From positions 1 to 15,394 of the forward strand of contig JADMKH010000240.1 of the NCBI GenBank assembly GCA_018780025.1: a stretch of DNA of 15,394 nt. Direction: 5' to 3'. This DNA is from Thiobacillus sp. GTDB lineage: Bacteria; Pseudomonadota; Gammaproteobacteria; Burkholderiales; Thiobacillaceae. Both the position numbers and the translations under genes were made by a program. Numbering within the stretch: position 1 is the stretch's first letter; every line of letters begins with the position of its first letter. This document shows positions 1 to 7,008 of this stretch, piece by piece. Under the pieces are notes generated by a model. That model saw nothing but the letters and a program-made list of their open reading frames with translations, did no database searches and was not told the origin of the DNA.

Positions 1-665
1 AGCTGGAAGCCGTGCGCGCCAACGTGCTGAAAATGGGTGGCCTGGTCGAAGAACAAATCACCAATGCCGTTGAAGCTCTCATCAAGGGCGACCTGGAACT
101 GGCCGCGCAGGTGGATGCCAACGATCACAATGTTAATGCGCTGGAAGTAGCCATCGACGAAGACTGCACCCACATCATTGCACGCCGTCAGCCTACGGCG
201 TCCGACCTGCGCATGGTGATGATGGTCGTGAAAACCATCACCGACCTCGAGCGCATCGGCGACGAAGCCGCCAAAATCGCGCGCATGGCCATTTTGATCC
301 ACAAATCCGAACGCCTCAGCCAGCCCCGCTTTACTGAAGTCAAATACATGGCCACGATGGTGCTCGACATGTTGCGCAAGGCGCTCGACGGGTTTGCCCG
401 CCTGGACGCGACGCTGGCGGTGGAAATCGCGCGCCAGGATCAGGACGTGGACGAGGCATTCCGCCTCAATCTGCGCCACCTCATCACCTTCATGATGGAA
501 GATCCGCGCACCATTTCGGTTTTCATCGACATCCTGTTCGTCACCAAGGCCATCGAACGCATGGGCGACCACGCCAAGAACATGTCGGAATACGTGGTCT
601 ACATGGTCAAGGGCAAGGACGTGCGCCACACCTCGCTGGAAGAAATCGAAAAAGAAGTGCTTTAA
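1..665 (+). CDS. phoU: Phosphate signalling protein PhoU (5' end outside window)
   Basis: PhoU is a cytoplasmic all-helical protein that links the Pst phosphate transporter to the PhoR/PhoB two-component system and represses the Pho regulon when phosphate is plentiful. The reading frame is open from base 3 and reads LEAVRANVLKMGGLVEEQ, which matches residues just after the PhoU N-terminus. The GTG at base 12 is therefore internal and roughly the first 15-20 residues lie upstream of the window. Both metal-binding helical repeats are visible: TDLERIGDEAAKIARM in the first half and AIERMGDHAKNMSEYVVYM near the end, the two E/DxxxD-type signatures of the family. The gene stops with TAA at 663-665, followed 17 nt later by a hairpin terminator. 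pst genes would be expected upstream but cannot be seen. Identification is secure. Confidence 0.95.
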   Translation, partial: LEAVRANVLKMGGLVEEQITNAVEALIKGDLELAAQVDANDHNVNALEVAIDEDCTHIIARRQPTASDLRMVMMVVKTITDLERIGDEAAKIARMAILIHKSERLSQPRFTEVKYMATMVLDMLRKALDGFARLDATLAVEIARQDQDVDEAFRLNLRHLITFMMEDPRTISVFIDILFVTKAIERMGDHAKNMSEYVVYMVKGKDVRHTSLEEIEKEVL

Positions 666-682
666 TCCATCTTCACTTCAAA

Positions 683-710
683 AAAACGGGCTCCTGTTGG
701 AGCCCGTTTT
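683..710. terminator. Bidirectional intrinsic terminator between phoU and yggX
   Basis: A perfect 12-bp stem (AAAACGGGCTCC at 683-694 pairs with GGAGCCCGTTTT at 699-710) encloses a TGTT loop. The A-run on the left and T-run on the right give a U-tract to transcripts from either side. It lies 17 nt after the phoU stop and 16 nt beyond the yggX stop, so it can end both convergent units. This is read directly from the sequence; its function is inferred. Confidence 0.9.
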
Positions 711-726
711 CATCTGCACGTCCAAC

Positions 727-1011
727 TCACTTGCTGGGCGTACCGGGCGGAACATACCCTGCAGCAGCATCGACCTCGCCGCCGCCAAACAAATAGCGAT
801 CCATCTGTTCCATCAAATAGCTGCGCGCCTGCGCGTCAGCCAGATTAAGGCGATTCTCGTTGATCAGCATGGTCTGGTGACGCTGCCATCCGCCCCAGGC
901 TTCTTTCGACACATTCTCGAAAATCTTTTTGCCCAGCTCGCCCGGCACCGGCTGGAAAGGCAGGCCTTCGGCTTCGCGCCCGAGCTTCACACAATTCACC
1001 ATCCGCGTCAT
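727..1011 (-). CDS. yggX: Fe(2+)-trafficking / oxidative damage protection protein YggX
   Basis: A 94-residue cytoplasmic protein of the YggX family, whose E. coli member is 91 residues. Members are associated with protecting iron-sulphur clusters from oxidants and possibly with iron delivery; the exact mechanism is debated. Family signatures are the N-terminal cysteine (Cys7 in MTRMVNCVKLGREAEG), PGELGKKIFENVSKEAW, WQRHQTMLINENRLN and the C-terminal YLFGGGEVDAAAGYVPP. The ATG is preceded by a good Shine-Dalgarno (AGGAGC about 5 nt upstream), and the preceding TPR gene stops 18 nt away. It is the last gene of the long minus-strand block and is followed by the shared terminator. In E. coli yggX sits beside mutY, so this placement is different. 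Identification is secure. Confidence 0.95.
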   Translation of the reverse strand: MTRMVNCVKLGREAEGLPFQPVPGELGKKIFENVSKEAWGGWQRHQTMLINENRLNLADAQARSYLMEQMDRYLFGGGEVDAAAGYVPPGTPSK

Positions 1012-1029
1012 TTACTGCTCCTAAAAAAT

Positions 1030-1365
1030 TCAATCCCCGGATTTTAACCCAAGCTGTTTCTGGATACGTCGCGCAAACACGCTCATTTCCTTGGCGGCCT
1101 GCTTGTCGCCGCGTGCCTCGGCCACCGCGATACCCTGCTGGTAAGCCGCCAGCGCTTCGGGCCAAGCCTCGGTGTCGGTCAGCGCGCGCCCCAGCAGTTT
1201 CCAGGCAGCGGAATATTTCGGGTCGTGCTCAACCGCACGAGACAGATGCGCGGCGGCTTTTGCCGCGTTGCCCTGCTTGAGGTATTCGTTGCCGAGCGAA
1301 AAGCGCAGCAACGCATTGTCGCGGCCGGCCGCCAGCATGGCTTCGAAATCAGCGATTGACGGCAT
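1030..1365 (-). CDS. Small tetratricopeptide repeat protein
   Basis: A 111-residue soluble protein made mostly of TPR helices. Residues about 19-50 (LLRFSLGNEYLKQGNAAKAA and following, ending at DP) and 53-86 (AWKLLGRALTDTEAWPEALA and following) are two TPR units, flanked by a short N-terminal helix and a basic C-terminal helix. There is no signal peptide or membrane segment. TPR domains bind protein partners, but nothing here identifies the partner. Its ATG overlaps the trkH stop by one base (TAATG), and a TGGAGA Shine-Dalgarno lies inside the end of trkH, so translation is probably coupled. The position between trkH and yggX could reflect co-expression only. Small TPR proteins of this kind are common in betaproteobacteria, usually annotated without a function. 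Confidence 0.88.
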   Translation of the reverse strand: MPSIADFEAMLAAGRDNALLRFSLGNEYLKQGNAAKAAAHLSRAVEHDPKYSAAWKLLGRALTDTEAWPEALAAYQQGIAVAEARGDKQAAKEMSVFARRIQKQLGLKSGD

Positions 1366-2822
1366 TATTTTCTCCAGAAAACCGGGGTCAACACCACCAG
1401 CAGGGTAAAGAATTCAAGCCGCCCGAGCAGCATGGCAAAGCTGCACACCCAGGTCTGAAAATCATTCAGTACGGCATAGGTGCTGGCGGGGCCAACCAGG
1501 CCCAGGCCGGGGCCGGTGTTGTTGACCATGGCAACCACCGCGGTGAAGGCGGTGAAAACGTCCAGCCCCGATGCGGCGAGAATGAACGACAGGATAACGA
1601 TCGAGGCGACGTAGATGAACAGGAAGGCCAGCACGGCGTAGATGATCTTGCTGGGCACCGCCTGCTGGCCGACCTTGGTGTGGATTTCCGCGCGGGGATG
1701 GATCAGCTTGATCAGTTCGCGATACACCTGCTTGTAGAGCAGCGTCGCCCGCAGCATCTTGATGCCGCCGCCGGTGGAGCCCGAACTGGCGATGAAGCTC
1801 GACAGGAACAGCATCCACAGCGGCGCGAAATAGGGCCAGGCGTTGAAATCGGTGGTGGAAAACCCGAGCGTGGTGGCGACCGAGACGGTGTTGAATGCCA
1901 CGAAGCGCAGCGCCTCGGGAAAAGCGGGATAAACCCCTTGGTACAGCAAATAAAAGGTCAGCCCGACGATGCTGGCGCCGAGCACGCCGAAGTACCAGCG
2001 AATTTCGGTGTCGAAACGGTACGCCAGCAGATTGCGCATGCGAAACGCCATGAAATGCGTGGAAAAGCTGATGCCGGCAATCAGCGCAAACACCATGACG
2101 ATGATTTCCAGCGTGACGGAATTGAAATAGCCCAGGCTCGCGTCGTGCGACGACATGCCGCCCAGGCTCATGACGCTGAAGGCGTGAACCATGGCGTCCA
2201 CCCAGCCCATGCCGCCTACCCATAACGCCAGGATGCAGATCACAGTGATGATCGCGTACACCAGCCATAACCCCTTGGCGGTTTCGGCCATGCGCGGGGT
2301 GAGCTTGTTGTCCTTCATCGGCGTCGGTATTTCGGCCTTGAACAGCTGCCGGCCGCCGACGCCCAGCATCGGCAGCACGGCAACCACCAGCACGATCACC
2401 CCCATGCCGCCGATCCAGTGCATCAGCGTGCGCCAGATGTTGATCGAAGGCGGCAGATTATCCAGTCCGGACAGCACCGTTGCGCCGGTAGCCGTCAACC
2501 CCGACACCGCCTCGAAATAGGCATCGGTGAAGCTGAGACCCGGCATGTGGGCCAGCAGCGGAATGGTGGAATACAGCGGCAGGATGGTCCAGATCATCAC
2601 CACCAGCAGGAAGCCGTCGCGCGTTTGCAGCTCGCGCTTCCCCCGGCGCGAAAGCAGCCACAACAACAGCCCGGACAGAAAGCTGGTGACAATCGCCTCG
2701 TTGTAGGCCCGGTGCGCGCCGTCCTCCAACCCCAGCGAGATAGCCAGCGGCAGCAGGAATGCCGCCGAAAACAGTATCAGCACCTTCGAAAGAATGTGGA
2801 CGACAGGCAGTATTTGCGACAT
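1365..2822 (-). CDS. trkH: Potassium uptake channel subunit TrkH (copy 1, downstream)
   Basis: An integral inner-membrane protein of 485 residues, the usual TrkH length, forming the K+ pathway of the Trk system and gated by the TrkA ring. The four pore-loop filters are visible: LTATGATV (Gly113), SLGGMSSHD (Gly221/222), ATTLGFSTTDF (Gly320) and NNTGPGLG (Gly437). The intramembrane gate loop SSGSTGGGIKM lies at about 346-356. It follows a second trkH by 51 nt and aligns with it end to end without gaps. The upstream GGA gives only a weak Shine-Dalgarno. The stop overlaps the TPR gene start. Identity as a TrkH/TrkG-type subunit is secure; which physiological role belongs to this copy cannot be read from sequence. 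Confidence 0.95.
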   Translation of the reverse strand: MSQILPVVHILSKVLILFSAAFLLPLAISLGLEDGAHRAYNEAIVTSFLSGLLLWLLSRRGKRELQTRDGFLLVVMIWTILPLYSTIPLLAHMPGLSFTDAYFEAVSGLTATGATVLSGLDNLPPSINIWRTLMHWIGGMGVIVLVVAVLPMLGVGGRQLFKAEIPTPMKDNKLTPRMAETAKGLWLVYAIITVICILALWVGGMGWVDAMVHAFSVMSLGGMSSHDASLGYFNSVTLEIIVMVFALIAGISFSTHFMAFRMRNLLAYRFDTEIRWYFGVLGASIVGLTFYLLYQGVYPAFPEALRFVAFNTVSVATTLGFSTTDFNAWPYFAPLWMLFLSSFIASSGSTGGGIKMLRATLLYKQVYRELIKLIHPRAEIHTKVGQQAVPSKIIYAVLAFLFIYVASIVILSFILAASGLDVFTAFTAVVAMVNNTGPGLGLVGPASTYAVLNDFQTWVCSFAMLLGRLEFFTLLVVLTPVFWRK

Positions 2823-2873
2823 TAAACGTTCCGCCAGGCCGGCATCGACCCGCCATGTTACCAGCGCCCGCCC

Positions 2874-4331
2874 TCAGGCGCGCCAGAAGGCGCGGGTAAA
2901 GAGCACAAATACGGTGAACAGTTCGAGCCGCCCGAGCAGCATGGTGAAACTGAGCGCCCAGGTCTGAAAGTCGCTGAGTCCGGCATAATTTGTTCCGGGG
3001 CCGACCTCGTTGAGTCCCGGGCCGGCGTTGTTGATGCACGCGATGACGGCGGAAAACGCACTGATGAAATCGAGTCCGCTGGCCAGCAGGATTAGCGTCA
3101 TCGCCACAATGGTGGCGATATACATCATGGCAAAGGCCTGGATTGCGAACACGATCTGGTTGGGCACGGCATGGCCGCTGATCTTGACCGGCAGGCGCGC
3201 GGCGGGGTGCAACTGCTGTTCGAGTTCGCGCACGCCCTGACGGAACATCAGCATCGCGCGGATCATTTTCAGCCCGCCGCCAGTGGAGCCTGAGCTTGCG
3301 GTGACGCAGCTGAGAAACAGCATCCACATCGGCGCGAATATCGGCCAGGTATTGAAGTCGGTGCTGACAAAGCCGCAATCGGTGGCGAGCGACACCAGGT
3401 TGAAGCTGACATGGCGCAAGGCCGTCAGAAACTCCGGATAGACGCCGGCCTGCCAGACGTAGAGGCTGACACCGAGACAGCTCGCCGCCACCAAAACGAG
3501 CACGCCGGCCACTTCGGGATCATGCCGGTAGGCCGCCAGGCTGCGCTGGCGAAAGACCAGAAAATGCGTCACGAAATTGAGCGCCGCCAGCAGCATGAAA
3601 ACAATCAGCACCGCCTCGATCAGCGGCGAATTGAAATAGCCGACGCTGGCGTCGTGGGTGGAAAAGCCGCCCAGGCTCATCGCGGCGAAGGCGTGGCAGA
3701 CGGCGTCGAACCAGCTCATCCCCGCCAGCTTCAGCGCCAGCGCACAGAGCGCGGTGAGCGCGGCATACACCGCCCACAGCAGCTTGGCAGTGTCGGCGAT
3801 GCGCGGCGTGAGCTTGCTGTCCTTGATCGGTCCCGGCAGCTCGGCACGGAGCAGCTGGCGTCCGCCTATCCCCAGGAGCGGCAGAATCGCCACCGCCAGC
3901 ACGATGATGCCCATGCCGCCCAGCCAGTTGAGCAGGTGCCGCCACAGGTTGAGCGAGGGCGGCAGGGTATCGAGGCCGGTCATGACGGTGGCACCGGTGG
4001 TGGTCAGCGCCGAGACGGTTTCGAAATAGGCCTCGGTGAAACTCATGCCCGGCGCATAAATCAGCAAGGGGAGGGTGGCGAAGGCGGGCAGGCTGGTCCA
4101 CACCAGGATCACCAGCAAAAAACCGTCGCGCACTTTGAGCTCGCGCCGCCAGCGGCGCCCGCCCAGCCATAACGCCAAACCGGCGGCCAGCGTCATGGCA
4201 AAGGACTCATAAAACGCGAACTGCGCGGCATCGTGCGCAAAAAATGCCGTCAACAGCGGCGCCAGCATGGTGAAGGAAAAAATCAGGATCACCAGGCCAA
4301 GCACATGCAATACAGGCGCGAGACGGTGCAT
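2874..4331 (-). CDS. trkH: Potassium uptake channel subunit TrkH (copy 2, next to trkA)
   Basis: A second 485-residue TrkH-family membrane protein, about 55% identical to the adjacent copy by my hand count of an ungapped alignment (268 of 485). Filters are LTTTGATV (Gly113), SLGGFSTHD (Gly221/222), ATDCGFVSTDF (Gly320) and NNAGPGLN (Gly437), with gate loop SSGSTGGGLKM. The third filter differs from the other copy: TDCG in place of TTLG. The ATG lies 9 nt after the trkA stop with no visible Shine-Dalgarno (the bases just upstream are pyrimidine-rich), so it probably relies on coupling to trkA translation. Adjacent trkA supplies the cytoplasmic gating partner. The divergence rules out a recent duplication within this strain and suggests two retained functions, for example different affinity or selectivity; that is inference. 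Confidence 0.95.
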   Translation of the reverse strand: MHRLAPVLHVLGLVILIFSFTMLAPLLTAFFAHDAAQFAFYESFAMTLAAGLALWLGGRRWRRELKVRDGFLLVILVWTSLPAFATLPLLIYAPGMSFTEAYFETVSALTTTGATVMTGLDTLPPSLNLWRHLLNWLGGMGIIVLAVAILPLLGIGGRQLLRAELPGPIKDSKLTPRIADTAKLLWAVYAALTALCALALKLAGMSWFDAVCHAFAAMSLGGFSTHDASVGYFNSPLIEAVLIVFMLLAALNFVTHFLVFRQRSLAAYRHDPEVAGVLVLVAASCLGVSLYVWQAGVYPEFLTALRHVSFNLVSLATDCGFVSTDFNTWPIFAPMWMLFLSCVTASSGSTGGGLKMIRAMLMFRQGVRELEQQLHPAARLPVKISGHAVPNQIVFAIQAFAMMYIATIVAMTLILLASGLDFISAFSAVIACINNAGPGLNEVGPGTNYAGLSDFQTWALSFTMLLGRLELFTVFVLFTRAFWRA

Positions 4332-4340
4332 GGGGGAGAC

Positions 4341-5714
4341 TCAGAAAAACCCGAAACCGACCTGAAACAACTTTTCGATCCTGGGAATGATGCGCTTGTT
4401 GAGCGCGAACAGAATGAGGTGGTCTTCCGCCTCCATCAGCGTATCGTGGTGGGCGATCAGCACCTCCTCGCCGCGGATGATGGCGGCGATTGCCGAACCT
4501 TCGGGCAGCGCCACATCGCCGATGCGGCGCCCCACCACCTTGGAGGTTTTCAGGTCTCCGTGAATCACGATTTCGAGGACTTCGGCGGCGCCGCGCCGCA
4601 AGCTGTGAACTGCCGCCATGTCGCCGCGGCGGATTTTCGAGAGCAGCGGCCCCACGGTCGCCTGCGCCGGCGAAATGGCGATGTCGATCTCGCCGCCCTG
4701 CACCAGGTTCACGTAAGCCGAGCGGTTGATCAGCGCAATCACGCGATGCGCGCCCATGCGCTTGGCCAGCAGCGCCGACATGATATTGTCTTCGTCGTCG
4801 TTGGTGAGCGCGCAGAATACATCCATGGATTCGATGTTTTCCTGCTCCAGCAGGTCTTCATCGGTGGCGTCGCCGGTCAGCACCAGGGTGCGGTGCAGCG
4901 TTTCGGCCAGCTGGTTGCTGGCGGCCTTATTGATCTCGATCAGCTTGACTTCGTAGTCGCGCTCCAGCCGCGCCGCCAGCCGCCGCCCGATGTTGCCGCC
5001 GCCGGCAATCATCACCCGCTTGACCGGGCGTTCCATCCGCCGCATTTCGCGCATCACCGCAGGAATGTCCTCGCGGCGCGCAATGAAAAACACCTCGTCG
5101 CCTGGTTCGATGACGGTGATCCCCTTCGGCACGATGCCGCGATCGCGCCGGTAGATCGCCGCCACCCGGCAGTCGATGTCGGGCATGTGGCGGCGGATAT
5201 CCTGCAGCTCGTGGCCGACCAGCGGGCCGCCGTGGTAGGCCCGCACCGCCACCAGCCGCACCCTGCCCTCGGCGAAGTCGAGCACCTGCAAGGCCTCGGG
5301 GTGTTCGATCAGGCGGCGCAGGGTTTCAGTGACCTCCTGTTCCGGGCTGATGATGTGGTCGACGCCGAAATGCTCGGCCAGAAACCCGCTTTCAGTCTCC
5401 AGAAAATCGGGCGAGCGGATCCGCGCGATGCGGGTAGGGATATTGAACAGGGTCGCGGCCAGCCGGCAGGCGACCAGATTGGTTTCATCGCTTTGGGTAA
5501 CCGCCACCAGCATGTCGGCGTCGGCCGCGCCCGCTTTCTTGAGGATGGACGGATGCGCCGCATGCCCCTGTACGGTGCGCAGGTCGAAACGGTCCTGCAA
5601 CAGCGCCAGCCGGGCGAGGTCCAGGTCAATGACGGTAATGTCGTTGTTTTCGGCAACCAGACTTTCGGCCAGATTGGAGCCAACCTGTCCCGCACCAAGA
5701 ATGATGATTTTCAC
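4341..5714 (-). CDS. trkA: Trk potassium transporter regulatory subunit TrkA
   Basis: A peripheral cytoplasmic protein of 457 residues (E. coli TrkA is 458) that assembles under TrkH and opens or closes the channel according to bound nucleotides (NAD(H), ATP/ADP). It has the duplicated RCK layout: the first Rossmann fold starts at GAGQVG (7-12) with acidic Asp30, followed by a TrkA-C domain around 145-225. The second fold has GGGNIG (238-243) with Glu260, followed by a second TrkA-C domain from about 370. The start is GTG at 5714, supported by AAGGA seven bases upstream and by the Rossmann strand beginning at once (MKIIILGAG). It follows ntrX by 16 nt and precedes a trkH by 9 nt. A long open frame on the opposite strand is only a GC shadow. 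Confidence 0.96.
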   Translation of the reverse strand: MKIIILGAGQVGSNLAESLVAENNDITVIDLDLARLALLQDRFDLRTVQGHAAHPSILKKAGAADADMLVAVTQSDETNLVACRLAATLFNIPTRIARIRSPDFLETESGFLAEHFGVDHIISPEQEVTETLRRLIEHPEALQVLDFAEGRVRLVAVRAYHGGPLVGHELQDIRRHMPDIDCRVAAIYRRDRGIVPKGITVIEPGDEVFFIARREDIPAVMREMRRMERPVKRVMIAGGGNIGRRLAARLERDYEVKLIEINKAASNQLAETLHRTLVLTGDATDEDLLEQENIESMDVFCALTNDDEDNIMSALLAKRMGAHRVIALINRSAYVNLVQGGEIDIAISPAQATVGPLLSKIRRGDMAAVHSLRRGAAEVLEIVIHGDLKTSKVVGRRIGDVALPEGSAIAAIIRGEEVLIAHHDTLMEAEDHLILFALNKRIIPRIEKLFQVGFGFF

Positions 5715-5730
5715 GCGTGTTCCTTAAAAC

Positions 5731-7008
5731 TTACAACAGGTCTTCGTCCAGCCGCCTTCCATGCCGGATATTCAACTGCTTGAGCTTGCGATACAAGTGG
5801 GTGCGCTCCAGCCCGGACTTGTCGGCGACCCGTGTCATGCTGCCGCCCTCTGTCTGTATCAGATGCTCGAAATACATCCGCTCGAACGCATCGCGCGCCT
5901 CGCGTAGCGGAATATCGAACGAGATGCCGTGCGACACCGCGGGCGCGGCCTGCTTGATGGGCGCAATTACCCGATTCACGTCGATGGCATCGATTTCGCC
6001 CGACAACGCCGTCACCGCCAGCGTACGCACCACGTTATTAAGCTGTGGCAGGTTACCCGGCCAATCGAAGTTGCGCAGCTGGTTCATCGCCGGGGTGGTG
6101 AGCCGGCGCACCGGACAGGCGCCTTCCTCCACCAGGTGAGACAGCATCACATTGGCGATATCGGGCACGTCTTCGCGATGGTCGCGCAACGGCGGCACCT
6201 GAATCGCCAGGCTGGACAGGCGGTAGAACAGGCGGCTGTCGAATTCATTTGCCGCGACCATCGCATCCAGACTGCGGCTGCTGGCACACACCAGCCGCGC
6301 GCCACCGCCTTCGATGCGATCGAGCAGCAGTCCCAGGCCTTTTTGCTCCAGGCGAGCCAACTCGCAGGCATCGGGCAGAAAGAGCGTGCCATTGCCCAGT
6401 GTTTCAACGTAACTCAAGGGGTCGGATACCAGCCGCGCGCGATCCTTGATTTCCACCCACGGGGTGGTGGGCTGGTGCAAAAAACGGGCGCAGACTTCGA
6501 ATCCGCTGCCGGGCTCGCCCAATAACAAAACGGGCGCAGTGTTACTGGCAATCTGGGTGAGGCGTTTTTTGAGTTCGAGGATCAGCGGGCTTTTGCCAAG
6601 AGACGACAAATCCATACCCGGGGTACGCCGGGGCAGGGCTACGCCGCGCTTGATCGCTTTATTGACGGTGTCGAGCAGCTTGGCCAGGGTCACCGGCTTT
6701 TCCAGAAAATCCGTAGCCCCGAGCTTGGTTGCCTCGACTGCCGTATCGATGGTGCCATGGCCGGACATCATCACCACCGGCATCGTGAGCTGGCCACTGC
6801 CTGCCCATTCTTTCAGGAGCGTGACGCCATCGGTATCGGGCATCCAGATATCCAGCAGAACCAGGTCCGGACGCCGCCCGGCACGAAAGGCGCGCGCCGA
6901 CTCTGCATTTTCCGCCAGATGCACGTCGTAACCCTCGTCGGTGAGAATTTCCGACAACAATTCACGAATGCCCACCTCATCGTCCACGACGAGAATATGC
7001 CCGCTCAC
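5731..7008 (-). CDS. ntrX: NtrX-type response regulator with degenerate AAA+ domain
   Basis: A DNA-binding response regulator paired with the NtrY kinase encoded directly upstream. The receiver domain (about 4-118) is complete: acidic pocket Asp9/Asp10, phospho-acceptor Asp53 (LVLLDIWMPD), Ser82 and Lys104 (FLEKP). A C-terminal Fis-type helix-turn-helix is intact (SMTRVADKSGLERTHLYRKL, about 390-409). The central AAA+ domain is eroded. Walker A reads GEPGSGFE (164-171) with Phe170 for lysine. About 20 residues that normally include GAFTGA are absent. Walker B reads GTLFLPDA (207-214) instead of the usual DE pair. The finger motif reads FDSRLFYRL, and WPGNLPQL has Pro321 for the sensor II arginine. 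It has 425 residues, somewhat short for the family. The GTG start overlaps the ntrY stop (GTGA) and has an AGGGGAGA ribosome site. It probably regulates DNA binding without ATP hydrolysis. Confidence 0.92.
   Translation of the reverse strand: MSGHILVVDDEVGIRELLSEILTDEGYDVHLAENAESARAFRAGRRPDLVLLDIWMPDTDGVTLLKEWAGSGQLTMPVVMMSGHGTIDTAVEATKLGATDFLEKPVTLAKLLDTVNKAIKRGVALPRRTPGMDLSSLGKSPLILELKKRLTQIASNTAPVLLLGEPGSGFEVCARFLHQPTTPWVEIKDRARLVSDPLSYVETLGNGTLFLPDACELARLEQKGLGLLLDRIEGGGARLVCASSRSLDAMVAANEFDSRLFYRLSSLAIQVPPLRDHREDVPDIANVMLSHLVEEGACPVRRLTTPAMNQLRNFDWPGNLPQLNNVVRTLAVTALSGEIDAIDVNRVIAPIKQAAPAVSHGISFDIPLREARDAFERMYFEHLIQTEGGSMTRVADKSGLERTHLYRKLKQLNIRHGRRLDEDLL

Noticed and set aside
1356..2225. 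Open frame of 289 codons opposite trkH copy 1, with similar ones at 3411-4172 and 8103-9050
   Set aside because: Low-complexity Gln/His/Arg/Gly-rich translations typical of the reverse complement of membrane or kinase genes; no ribosome sites or family motifs.
4233..5783. Open frame of 516 codons on the + strand opposite trkA
   Set aside because: Antisense shadow of a GC-rich gene: composition is rich in His, Gln, Arg and Ala with no recognisable motif, while the minus strand encodes a full-length TrkA with all motifs.
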